The position numbers and the translations under genes were made by a program. From assembly GCF_900101045.1 (NCBI RefSeq), contig NZ_FNFN01000006.1:186001-250000 (forward strand): a DNA stretch of 64,000 bases. The letters are read 5' to 3'. Positions 56,747-64,000 of this stretch are shown here, piece after piece (the stretch's first letter is position 1; every line of letters starts with the position of its first letter). Source of the stretch: Nocardioides sp. YR527 (lineage in GTDB: Bacteria > Actinomycetota > Actinomycetes > Propionibacteriales > Nocardioidaceae). The notes beneath the pieces are model-generated. The model made no database searches, was not told the origin of the DNA, and saw nothing but the letters and a program-made list of their open reading frames with translations.

Positions 56747-56756
56747 CGTACGTCTG

Positions 56757-57413
56757 CTAGGACGCGTCCGCGGTGCGGTCCTGGCTGCTCGCCTTCTTCG
56801 GGCGGGTGCAGTCGATCCCCTTGGGCACCGACCCGTTGAGGTGCTTCAGTGCGGCCTTGAAGTCGCGGCAGCGCTCGGTGTCCTCCTCCTTGCTGTACGG
56901 ATACCCGATCGCCGCGTTGACCCCGCCCATGTCGAGGGCGTCGGCGAGCGGGTTGATGTCGCGGGCGACGGTCCAGTACCACCGCGAGATCGGCGCGCTG
57001 TGGTCCAGTGACCTGGCCAGCTCGGGGCGGCGGCGCAGGTCGATCCCGAGGTAGGTGCCGGCGTCGGTGTAGTTGGCCTCGCCGGTCAGCTGGATGTAGC
57101 CACGGCCGGCGTACTTCCGCTTGTCGCGGCCCTTGGCGTCGTGGTGGAAGGAGCTCTCGTGGGCAAGCGTGGTCAGGTAGGCCGCCTGCCGGTAGGGGGT
57201 CGTGATCCGGGCGTCGGACATGGCGCGGTTGAGGGTCGGCAGCCCGGTCTCGACGGTCTTCCTGTCGCCGACCCTGTCGCCGAACATGGCGACCAGATCT
57301 GCGTACGTGACCGAGGTCCGAGCCGGTTCCGCGACCGCTGTCGTGGTCGGGCAGAGAGTGAGAAGGGTGGCCGAGATCGATACTGCGACAAGGCCGAGAA
57401 TCCTGTGGCGCAT
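56757..57413 (-). CDS. Secreted GH19-like (chitinase/lysozyme-fold) protein
   Basis: The 218-residue protein has a signal peptide (cleavage near AVA-EP) and a GH19-like core: AAYLTTLAHESSFHHDAKG with one candidate catalytic Glu, then KRKYAGRGYIQLTGEANYTDAG. The stretch between HES and the GRGYIQL motif is very short and lacks the second Glu of GH19 enzymes. It may therefore be inactive, or use Asp. It might act on peptidoglycan or chitin. It begins 57 bp from the riboswitch, transcribed away from it. Confidence 0.72.
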   Translation of the reverse strand: MRHRILGLVAVSISATLLTLCPTTTAVAEPARTSVTYADLVAMFGDRVGDRKTVETGLPTLNRAMSDARITTPYRQAAYLTTLAHESSFHHDAKGRDKRKYAGRGYIQLTGEANYTDAGTYLGIDLRRRPELARSLDHSAPISRWYWTVARDINPLADALDMGGVNAAIGYPYSKEEDTERCRDFKAALKHLNGSVPKGIDCTRPKKASSQDRTADAS

Positions 57414-57469
57414 GGGGACAGAGTGACTGCTCGTCGGCGATCCGGCAAGAGGCGACCGCCCGGCATAGG

Positions 57470-57590
57470 ATGGGGCGTCTCAATCAACACACGCCGTGGT
57501 GGGGGAAGCCGGTCGAATCCCGGCGCTGACCCGCAACCGTAGGCCCAGGACCCGAGAGTGTCCTGGGCGAGCCGGAGCACCTGCCGACGG
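57470..57590 (+). promoter_or_regulatory. Cobalamin (adenosylcobalamin-type) riboswitch
   Basis: The RNA has the cobalamin-riboswitch core GGGGAAGCCGG...CCCGGCGCTGACCCGCAACCGT (57501-57540), a side stem GCCCAGGAC/GTCCTGGGC (57543-57568) and the B12-box relative GCCGGAGCACCTGCC (57571-57585). TAGGAT at 57466-57471 may be the promoter -10 box. About 80 nt separate the core from the first start codon, and the regulatory mechanism (SD masking or termination) is not clear. It controls the operon at 57669-62929. Confidence 0.93.
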
Positions 57591-57668
57591 ACGCGTACTG
57601 ACCTGACGCTGTCGTGGAACGCAGCGGGTCGGCCCTGGGCCTTCCCGACGAACAGCGCGGAAGGAACC

Positions 57669-58742
57669 ATGAAGAAGACCGTCCTCGGTGGCATCGCCGC
57701 CGCTCTCGCCCTCACCTCGCTCGCCGGCTGTGGCGAGAAAGCCATCGAGGAGGGGGAGAAGTCCACCTACGACGCCAAGGTGTCGACCTCGGTGGCCGAC
57801 TGGCTCGTGGCCCAGGCGCCGGAGGGTGTGGCCCACAACGCGCAGTACGGCACCGACGACTTCGGGCTCAGCGCCGACATCGGGATCGCGCTGGCAGAGG
57901 TCGGCGGCTACGACGAGGAGCTCTCCACGATCGCCTCGGCCGTGATGGCGAACAAGAAGGCCTACACCTCACCCGGGTTCGGCACCGTCACCTCGGCCGG
58001 GTCCACCGCGAAGGCGCTGGTCCTCCAGCAGAACGTGGATGCCTCCGACCCCGGTCTGCTGAAGCAGCTCGAGGGCACCGTCGCCGCCAACGGCCGCATC
58101 GCCGACAAGCTCGACCCCAAGAACAAGGAGGCGGCCGACTACTCCAACACCATCGGACAGTCGTACGCCGTGTGGGCGCTGAACAACGCCGAGAGCAAGA
58201 AGGCCGCGGCCGCGACGGAGTTCCTGGCCGGGCAGCAGTGCGAGGAGGGGTGGTTCCGGGTCACCTTCGCCGCCGACCCCGCCGCCGCTGACCAGACCTG
58301 CGACGCCGACCCGAAGGCCGTCCCGGACGCCGACGCCACCGCGTTCGCGCTGATCGCCCTCTCCGGTGTGGCCTCGCCTGAGGCGGAGAAGGCCGTCGAG
58401 ACAGGCGTGGAGTGGCTGAAGGAGACCCAGGCGAAGGACGGCTCGTTCAAGGCGGCGACCGGCAACATCGCCAACTCCAACACCACCGGCCTGGCCGGGT
58501 GGGCGTTCGGGCGTGCCGGTGAGACCGATGCCGCGGAGAAGGCGGCGACCTGGGTCGCCGACCACGTCGTGACCTGCGGCGACGACGCCGGCGCGGTCGC
58601 TTACGACGACGCCGCGCTGACCGAGGGCAACACCAAGGGGCTGACCAAGGAGTCCGAGGGGATGTATCGCCTCGCGGCCGCTCAGGCGCTGCCGTCGCTG
58701 GTCTTCCTGCCCAAGGACGCGACCGCGAAGAGCTCGTGCTGA
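57669..58742 (+). CDS. Lipoprotein with prenyltransferase/squalene-oxidase-type repeats
   Basis: The 357-residue lipoprotein has lipobox SLAGC (Cys21) and a run of alpha/alpha hairpins, each with a repeating 'W/F-L ... G..D...A..A' pattern (VADWLVAQAPEGV, AVWALNNAESKKAAAATEFLAGQQCEEGWF, VEWLKETQAKDGSFK, TTGLAGWAFGRAGETDAAEKAATWVADHVV). This resembles the alpha6/alpha6 barrel of prenyltransferases and of the transcobalamin/intrinsic-factor N-domain. It is first behind the cobalamin riboswitch, so it is probably a corrinoid-binding surface protein. GGAAGG lies upstream of ATG. Its Cys residues may form disulfides, and it ends KSSC. Confidence 0.85.
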   Translation: MKKTVLGGIAAALALTSLAGCGEKAIEEGEKSTYDAKVSTSVADWLVAQAPEGVAHNAQYGTDDFGLSADIGIALAEVGGYDEELSTIASAVMANKKAYTSPGFGTVTSAGSTAKALVLQQNVDASDPGLLKQLEGTVAANGRIADKLDPKNKEAADYSNTIGQSYAVWALNNAESKKAAAATEFLAGQQCEEGWFRVTFAADPAAADQTCDADPKAVPDADATAFALIALSGVASPEAEKAVETGVEWLKETQAKDGSFKAATGNIANSNTTGLAGWAFGRAGETDAAEKAATWVADHVVTCGDDAGAVAYDDAALTEGNTKGLTKESEGMYRLAAAQALPSLVFLPKDATAKSSC

Positions 58743-59353
58743 TCCTGCGGTCCTCGTTGGTGGCCCTGGCGATCCTTGCCGGGGCCACCGCACCCGTCCT
58801 CACCCTCGCCTCCGCATCGTCCGCGGCCGAGGGGTGCGACGGCGTCACCGTCGTCGTCGAGCCCAACGCCCTGGGCGGCAACCCCGAGGTCACCTGTGTC
58901 CAGCCGGGGGAGGGCGACACCGGCGCCGATCTCTTCGAGAAGGCGGGACATCCGCTCACCTATGTGACCTCGATGCCCAGCGTCGTATGTCGCGTCGATG
59001 AGCGGCCGAAATCCGCCGGTTGCGCCCAGATGCCGCCTGCCGACGCTTACTGGTCGCTGTGGATCACCGACGATTCGGGGGCCTGGAGCTACGCCTCCAG
59101 AAATGTTACCGAAATCAGCGTGACCTCCGGGCAGGGTGTTGCGTTCACGTGGATAGACGACGATGTCGTTACCGCTCCGGCGACGGAGCTTGGGGATGCT
59201 GTGGGGGCGCCCTCAAGCCCGTCGCCGGAGTTATCTCCGGAGGAATCGACGGATCCGGACTCCGGGCCTGAGCATCTGCCCGCCTGGGTCGCGCCCGCGG
59301 GGATCCTCGCACTCTTCACCCTCGCCGGCGCCGTGTGGTGGCGTCGGCGATGA
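58736..59353 (+). CDS. DUF4430-like membrane-anchored outside protein
   Basis: The 205-residue product has a signal peptide (LVALAILAGATAPVLTLASASSAAEG), a beta-rich domain (CDGVTVVVEPN, GDTGADLFEKAGHPLTYVTSM, YWSLWITDDSGAWSYASRNVTEISV) that fits DUF4430, a Ser/Pro/Glu linker and a C-terminal membrane anchor (VAPAGILALFTLAGAVWWRRR). Four or more Cys lie in the domain. In human transcobalamin and intrinsic factor, DUF4430 is the C-terminal domain after the alpha barrel. Here it follows the lipoprotein gene, and GTG 58736 overlaps its stop. Confidence 0.8.
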   Translation: MLILRSSLVALAILAGATAPVLTLASASSAAEGCDGVTVVVEPNALGGNPEVTCVQPGEGDTGADLFEKAGHPLTYVTSMPSVVCRVDERPKSAGCAQMPPADAYWSLWITDDSGAWSYASRNVTEISVTSGQGVAFTWIDDDVVTAPATELGDAVGAPSSPSPELSPEESTDPDSGPEHLPAWVAPAGILALFTLAGAVWWRRR

Positions 59354-60465
59354 GCGCCATATTTCGTGCGGCCGCGGTCGCGTACCTGCCCCGAGATCTG
59401 CACCCCGTCGCCTGGTGGGTGTGGGCGATCGGCATGGCTGCGTACGCCTCCTTCACCACCAACCCGTTGCTGCTCCTGCTCGTGGTGGGGGTGGTGTCGG
59501 TCGTGGTCGCCGCGCGCCGCGGTGAGCAGCCGTGGGCGAAGGCGTTCCGGCTCTACGTCGGCCTCGCGGTGTTCATCGTCGTGACCCGGGTGCTCTTCCG
59601 GGTGCTCCTGGGTGCCGTGCCGGGTCACGTGCTCCTCGACCTGCCCGAGGTCCCGCTCCCGGAGTGGGTGCTGGGGATCCGGCTGCTCGGGCCGCTCACC
59701 CGGGAGGCGCTGCTGGCCGGCCTCTACGACGGGCTGCGGCTGGGTGTCATCGTGACCTGCGTCGGCGCGGCCAACGCACTGGCGAACCCGAAGCGGCTGC
59801 TGCGCTCGCTTCCGCCGGCGCTCTACGAGATCGGCACAGCTGTCGTGGTCGCCGTGACGGTGCTGCCGCAGCTGGCCGAGTCGGTGCAGCGGGTACGTGC
59901 CGCGCAACGGCTGCGCGCCGGTGCGACCGGGAAGGTCAAGCGGCTGCGCCGCTTCCTGGTGCCGGTGCTCGAGGACGCCCTGGAGCGGTCGATGGCGCTG
60001 GCCGCGGGGATGGACACGCGCGGCTACGGGCGTACGGCCGGCGTCCCGGTCGCCACCCGGCGGATCACCTCGGTGCTCATGCTGGTCTCGCTCGTCGGGC
60101 TCTGCGCCGGTGTCTACGCGGTGCTGGACGGCACCACGCCTGGCTGGCTGGCCGTCACCATGCTGAGCCTGGGCGTCGGCACCGCGGCCGGAGGGCTGGC
60201 GCTCGCCGGCCGCCGCGTGACGCGGACCGTCTACCGGCCCGACCGATGGCGCTGGCCCGAGGCCGTGGTGGCAACGAGCGGGATCGTGGTCGTCGCCGTG
60301 GGCTGGTGGGTAGCCCGCGACCAGGTCCCGGTCGCCTTTCCAGGAGTGAGCACCGTCCCGCCCGTCACGCTGAGCGCCATGCTGGGTGTGCTCGTCGGGC
60401 TGGTCCCGGCCGTCGCCGCCCCGCCACCGGCTTCATCGCTCGTCCACGAGGAGGCAGTCGCATGA
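59350..60465 (+). CDS. ECF transporter transmembrane subunit EcfT (CbiQ-like)
   Basis: The 371-residue membrane protein has five or more helices and the EcfT coupling motif near AMDTRGYGR, with a second basic loop RVRAAQRLRAG. It couples S component and ATPases. ATG 59350 overlaps the DUF4430 gene stop (ATGA). The extra C-terminal helices (from about residue 225) make it longer than a minimal CbiQ. Confidence 0.87.
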   Translation: MSAIFRAAAVAYLPRDLHPVAWWVWAIGMAAYASFTTNPLLLLLVVGVVSVVVAARRGEQPWAKAFRLYVGLAVFIVVTRVLFRVLLGAVPGHVLLDLPEVPLPEWVLGIRLLGPLTREALLAGLYDGLRLGVIVTCVGAANALANPKRLLRSLPPALYEIGTAVVVAVTVLPQLAESVQRVRAAQRLRAGATGKVKRLRRFLVPVLEDALERSMALAAGMDTRGYGRTAGVPVATRRITSVLMLVSLVGLCAGVYAVLDGTTPGWLAVTMLSLGVGTAAGGLALAGRRVTRTVYRPDRWRWPEAVVATSGIVVVAVGWWVARDQVPVAFPGVSTVPPVTLSAMLGVLVGLVPAVAAPPPASSLVHEEAVA

Positions 60466-62102
60466 TCGACCTGCGAGGCATCACGTTCACCCCGCCGGAC
60501 TCCTCCGAACACGTGCTCAAGGACGTCGACCTCACCATCGAGGAGGGCGAGCTGCTGCTCGTCTCCGGCCCGACCGGCTCGGGGAAGTCGACGCTGCTCG
60601 GTGTGCTCGCCGGCCTGGTGCCGCGCTTCTCCGGCGGCGTGCTCGACGGTGACGTGCTGCTGGACGGGACCTCGATCGTCCACAGCCCGCCGCGCGAGCG
60701 CGCCGGGATCATCGGCTACGTCGGGCAGGACCCGGTGGCCGGGTTCGTCACCGACACGGTCGAGGAGGAGCTCGCCTACGGGATGGAGCAGCTCGGCCTC
60801 CCGCCGGCGACCATGCGGCGCCGGGTGGAGGAGACCCTCGACCTGCTCGGCATCGCCGAGCTCCGACAGCGGTCGCTGCGTACGCTCTCGGGAGGGCAGC
60901 AGCAGCGCGTCGCGATCGGCTCGGTGCTCACCACCCACCCCCGCGTCGTCGTGCTCGACGAGCCGACCTCCGCCCTCGACCCCACCGCCGCCGAGGACGT
61001 GCTCGCCACCATCACCCGGCTGGTGCACGACCTCGGCACCTCCGTCGTGCTCGCCGAGCACCGCCTGGAGCGGGTCGTGCCGTTCGCCGATCGCATCGCG
61101 CTCCTCGTCGGCGACGGCTCCGTCGCCGTCGGCGACCCTGCCGAGGTCCTGGAGACCTCGCCCATCGCGCCGCCGCTCGTCGAGCTCGGCCGCGAGCTCG
61201 GCTGGTCCCCGCTGCCGCTGACGGTGCGGGATGCGAAACGGAAGGCGCGCGGCGTGTTGCTTGCTGACCGTGTTGGTCTCGACACGCTCGCTAGCGCTCG
61301 CGGCTCGACCGACGGGGCTGCCGGTCGAGCCGCCGGAGCCGCTAGGCGGAGGCGTGTCGAGACCAACACAGTCGCGTTGAGCGCCGACGCGGTCACGGTC
61401 ACCCGAGGACGTACGCCGGTCCTGCACGACGTCTCGATAAAGCTGCCCGCGGGGCGGGTGACGGCGCTGATGGGACGCAACGGCTCGGGCAAGTCGACGC
61501 TGCTGTGGACGCTGCAGGGGACCCAGAAACGGCTGGCCGGGTCGGTCGCCGTGGACGGCAGGGATCCGGCGGCCCTCGACCCTGCCGCCCGCCGAGAGCT
61601 CGTCGGACTGCTGCCGCAGACCGCGGCCGATCTGCTCTACCTGGAGACGGTGGCCGAGGAGTGCGACGCCGGCGGGCCGCGGACCAGGGAGATCCTGGAC
61701 AGCCTCGTTCCGGGCATCCCCGACGACCAGCACCCACGCGACCTCTCCGAAGGCCAGCGCCTGGCTCTGGCACTGTCGCTGATCCTGAGCGCCGACCCGC
61801 CGGTCGTGCTCCTCGACGAGCCGACCCGCGGCCTCGACTACGCCGCCAAGCACGCGCTCTCGGAGATCCTGCGCGACCTCACCGGAGCCGGTAAGGCGGT
61901 CCTGGTGGCGACCCACGACGTCGAGTTCGTCGCCGAGGCGGCGGACGACGTGGTGGTGCTCGCCGACGGCGAGGTGGTCTCCGCCGGTGACGTACGCACC
62001 GTCACGGCCGAGTCGCCCGCGTTCGCGCCCCAGGTGAGCAAGGTCTTCGGCCCGGGCCGGCTGACCGTACGCGAGATCGTCGAGGCGGTGGGCGAGGGAT
62101 GA
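60462..62102 (+). CDS. Fused double-ATPase subunit of ECF transporter
   Basis: The 546-residue protein joins two ABC ATPase domains. Domain 1 has Walker A GPTGSGKST (36-44), signature LSGGQQQR and Walker B VVVLDEPTSALD. Domain 2 has Walker A GRNGSGKST (338-346), the degenerate signature LSEGQRLALALS and Walker B VVLLDEPTRGLD. The linker (about residues 270-303) is encoded by an inserted nested inverted repeat that stays in frame. It replaces the separate EcfA/EcfA' pair. Confidence 0.93.
   Translation: MIDLRGITFTPPDSSEHVLKDVDLTIEEGELLLVSGPTGSGKSTLLGVLAGLVPRFSGGVLDGDVLLDGTSIVHSPPRERAGIIGYVGQDPVAGFVTDTVEEELAYGMEQLGLPPATMRRRVEETLDLLGIAELRQRSLRTLSGGQQQRVAIGSVLTTHPRVVVLDEPTSALDPTAAEDVLATITRLVHDLGTSVVLAEHRLERVVPFADRIALLVGDGSVAVGDPAEVLETSPIAPPLVELGRELGWSPLPLTVRDAKRKARGVLLADRVGLDTLASARGSTDGAAGRAAGAARRRRVETNTVALSADAVTVTRGRTPVLHDVSIKLPAGRVTALMGRNGSGKSTLLWTLQGTQKRLAGSVAVDGRDPAALDPAARRELVGLLPQTAADLLYLETVAEECDAGGPRTREILDSLVPGIPDDQHPRDLSEGQRLALALSLILSADPPVVLLDEPTRGLDYAAKHALSEILRDLTGAGKAVLVATHDVEFVAEAADDVVVLADGEVVSAGDVRTVTAESPAFAPQVSKVFGPGRLTVREIVEAVGEG
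61270..61369. repeat. Nested inverted repeat inside the ECF ATPase coding region
   Basis: Outer arms (61270-61287 with 61352-61369, GTGTTGGTCTCGACACGC) match perfectly over 18 bp. A CGCTAGCG core follows the left arm (61289-61296), and an inner hairpin pairs 61301-61311 with 61322-61332. The repeat is in frame and translates as a low-complexity linker between the two nucleotide-binding domains. Confidence 0.9.
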
Positions 62103-62929
62103 TCAGGTTCTCGCCCCGCACGGCGGTCCTGCTCGCGATCATCTCCGTGGCCGGGCTGATGATGTTCTGCTGGCCGCTGCTGCTCCACGGCTACGACCGG
62201 GTGCAGCCGCCGTTCATCTTCCTGGCTCTGCTGCCGCTGATGCTGGTGGTGCTGTTGAGTGAGCTCTCCACGGGCGGCATCGACACCCGGATGATCGCGG
62301 TCCTGGGCGTGCTCAGCGCGATCGAGGCCGTCCTGCGGGCCGTCTCGGCCGGCACCGGCGGGGTGGAGCTGGTCTTCTTCATGCTCATCCTCGGCGGCCG
62401 GGTCTTCGGCCCGGCTTTCGGGTTCGTCCTCGGCTGCACCGGCCTGTTCGTCGCCGCGCTCGTGACCGCCGGCGTCGGACCGTGGCTGCCCTACCAGATG
62501 CTCGGCGCCGCCTGGGTGGCGATGGGGGCCGGGTTCCTGCCGCGCGCGAGCGGCCGCCGGGAGATCGGGATGCTGGCGGCGTACGGGGTCTTCGCCTCCT
62601 ACGCCTACGGGCTCCTCCTCAACCTGCAGGGCTGGCCGCTGCTCACCGGTGTCACGGTGCCCGGCGCGAGCGGCAACCTCTCCTACGATCCCGGTGCCCC
62701 GGTCGGCGAGAACCTGGCGACGTTCCTGCGCTACACCCTGATCACCTCGACCAGCAGCTGGGACACCGTGCGCGCGATCACCACCGCCGTCGCCATCGCC
62801 CTGCTCGGGCCCGCCGTGCTCGCCACCCTGCGCCGCGTCGCCAGGCGGGCCACGGTCACCGGAATGGTGGTTGCGACGAGCTCCACCACCGACCAGGTCA
62901 GACGTGCTGGTGCTCGGCGACCCGGGTGA
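62099..62929 (+). CDS. ECF transporter substrate-binding (S) component, probably corrinoid
   Basis: This 276-residue membrane protein has six or more helices (first VLLAIISVAGLMMFCWPLLL) and the position and size of an S component. Riboswitch control and linkage suggest cobalamin as cargo (CbrT-like). ATG overlaps the ATPase stop. The last 32 bases (62898-62929) overlap the 3' end of the convergent hydrolase gene, so the C-terminal tail of about ten residues may be of little use. Confidence 0.85.
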   Translation: MIRFSPRTAVLLAIISVAGLMMFCWPLLLHGYDRVQPPFIFLALLPLMLVVLLSELSTGGIDTRMIAVLGVLSAIEAVLRAVSAGTGGVELVFFMLILGGRVFGPAFGFVLGCTGLFVAALVTAGVGPWLPYQMLGAAWVAMGAGFLPRASGRREIGMLAAYGVFASYAYGLLLNLQGWPLLTGVTVPGASGNLSYDPGAPVGENLATFLRYTLITSTSSWDTVRAITTAVAIALLGPAVLATLRRVARRATVTGMVVATSSTTDQVRRAGARRPG

Positions 62930-63821
62930 GAAAGGCGAGCAGCAGCTGGTGGACCCGGTCGGGCTGCTCCATCTGCACGAAGTGGGTGCCCTCGAGCTCG
63001 ACGAAGGTGCCGTTCTTGACCCCGGCGGCGACCCGCGACATGTGGCGCGAACCGGCGATGAGGTCGCGGGTGCCCGCGACCAGCACGACCGGCACCTTGA
63101 TCCGGCGCAGCGAGACCGAACGACGCTGCGAGGTGCGCAGCGCGAGGTGGAAGTACCACTCGACCGGAGTGGTCAGGAACTCGGCCAGCGCGGCCGCGGC
63201 GAGCTCGGGATCCGGGACCTTGCCGATCAGGCCGGCCCTGGAGAACACCTCGATCGCCCGCGGACCGAGGTCCAGGCGCGTCGCCACGGGAGTGATCAGG
63301 GAGCCGGTGCGACGCAGCACCCTCGAGGCCGTGCGGGTCACGATCGCGGCCGCCGGGGCGGGCATCCGCAGCGGCCCCAGCATCGACTTGAACGTGTCAC
63401 CGGGCACGCCGGCGACACCGAAGACGCCGGAGACCCGCTCGGGGTGGTCCGCGGCCAGCTCGAAGGCGGTGTTGACCCCGATCGACCAGCCCATCACGAC
63501 CGGCCGGGAGAGCGCGAAGGCGTCCATCACCGACAGTGCGTCCTCGGCGAAGTGCCTCGAGGTGGTCTGCTCCGGGTCCTTCGGCCGCGCCGAGCCGGAC
63601 GTGCCACGGTGTTGCCAGGAGACGACGCGTACGCCGCACGAGGTGTGCAGCAGCGCCGGCCAGTTCCACGGGCTGGTGCCGAGGCCGTTGCACAGCAGCA
63701 CCGTCGGCCCCTCGATCACACCCTCGGGGTCGTTGGTCCAGGCGCGGATCAGGGTGCCGTCGTCGGAGAGCACGTCCCGGAAGGCGACGGTGGACTCGGC
63801 AACAGCCCGCGGCACACTCAT
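62898..63821 (-). CDS. Alpha/beta hydrolase
   Basis: The 307-residue alpha/beta-fold hydrolase has an oxyanion-type CNGLGTSPWNWPAL, the nucleophile elbow GWSIG, LVAGTRDLIAGS with the candidate acid and the late GTHFVQMEQPDRV with the catalytic His. The substrate is unknown. Its start overlaps the stop of an upstream gene (ATGA at 63818-63821), and its end overlaps the S-component gene by 32 bases. Confidence 0.88.
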   Translation of the reverse strand: MSVPRAVAESTVAFRDVLSDDGTLIRAWTNDPEGVIEGPTVLLCNGLGTSPWNWPALLHTSCGVRVVSWQHRGTSGSARPKDPEQTTSRHFAEDALSVMDAFALSRPVVMGWSIGVNTAFELAADHPERVSGVFGVAGVPGDTFKSMLGPLRMPAPAAAIVTRTASRVLRRTGSLITPVATRLDLGPRAIEVFSRAGLIGKVPDPELAAAALAEFLTTPVEWYFHLALRTSQRRSVSLRRIKVPVVLVAGTRDLIAGSRHMSRVAAGVKNGTFVELEGTHFVQMEQPDRVHQLLLAFLTRVAEHQHV

Positions 63822-64000
63822 GCAGACATTCTCTCCGAAGCGAGCAGCTGGAGATAGTTCTGTACGTCCTCACGCTCGGCACGCCGCAGCAGGATGGCCT
63901 CCTCGGCGGCCTTGGCGTTGTGGCGGGCGACGAGCTGGGAGGTCACCGGCCAGGCGAGCAGCAGCTGGATCGGTCGTAGGAACGGGCCGACCATTCGCCC
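63818..64000 (-). CDS. C-terminus of a gene of unknown function (partial)
   Basis: Only the last 60 codons are present, reading ...GPFLRPIQLLLAWPVTSQLVARHNAKAAEEAILLRRAEREDVQNYLQLLASERMSA. There is no diagnostic motif. The ATGA overlap with the hydrolase start suggests one operon. Confidence 0.6.
   Translation of the reverse strand, partial: GRMVGPFLRPIQLLLAWPVTSQLVARHNAKAAEEAILLRRAEREDVQNYLQLLASERMSA

Overview
This is high-GC actinobacterial chromosome, most likely from Nocardioides or a near relative in the Nocardioidaceae. The evidence is strong G/C third-position bias, many GTG starts, ATGA/GTGA overlaps between operon genes, and gene orders typical of the group (mre-rod cluster; cysteine desulfurase-mnmA-methionine synthase-like-ligA-gatCAB). 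No rRNA, tRNA, CRISPR array, transposase or prophage gene was seen. The window is core chromosome with small accessory insertions.

Layout. 1-940: start of a probable MocR/PdxR-type regulator diverging from a PPOX-family flavoprotein, then nested inverted repeats. 950-3888: tex and ndk. 4152-10070: cell-elongation operon mreB-mreC-mreD-mrdA-rodA. 10164-13337: two tandem secreted subtilases with matching upstream elements. 13951-21127: a radical SAM gene and its usual partner (DUF2344), separated by five small accessory genes, then an AlkZ-like protein. 21537-25070: a very long RNase E/G. 25160-30728: polyol/sugar ABC importer lacking an ATPase, mannitol-type dehydrogenase and DeoR regulator. 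31004-36310: rplU-rpmA, an LLM oxidoreductase, obgE-proB and an EEP hydrolase. 36323-38406: a GNAT gene, a 476-bp inverted-repeat-bounded non-coding element and a kinase-like gene. 38411-47757: PPK2, sulfur/tRNA thiolation genes, methionine synthase-like protein, two surface proteins and ligA. 47783-51688: membrane glycosyltransferase and an ECF sigma/membrane partner pair. 51831-55110: gatCAB. 55356-57413: a DUF3592-like membrane protein, NYN-LOTUS protein and GH19-like protein. 57470-62929: a cobalamin-riboswitch operon. 62898-64000: an alpha/beta hydrolase and a truncated gene.

The most interesting system is the riboswitch operon. It encodes a lipoprotein with a predicted alpha/alpha-barrel fold, a DUF4430-like membrane-anchored protein, and a complete ECF transporter (EcfT, fused double ATPase, S component). 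Animal transcobalamin and intrinsic factor join an alpha/alpha barrel to a DUF4430 domain in one chain. I infer that this operon encodes the two halves separately, as a surface corrinoid trap feeding the ECF importer.

A second theme is a recurring nested inverted repeat: 17-24 bp outer arms around an inner hairpin or palindrome. Three copies lie at gene 3' ends (822-940, 31659-31746, 55119-55210). A fourth lies in frame inside the fused ECF ATPase gene (61270-61369). Seven or more genes without a clear Shine-Dalgarno site have a TANNNT box 6-7 nt before the start codon, which suggests leaderless transcription.
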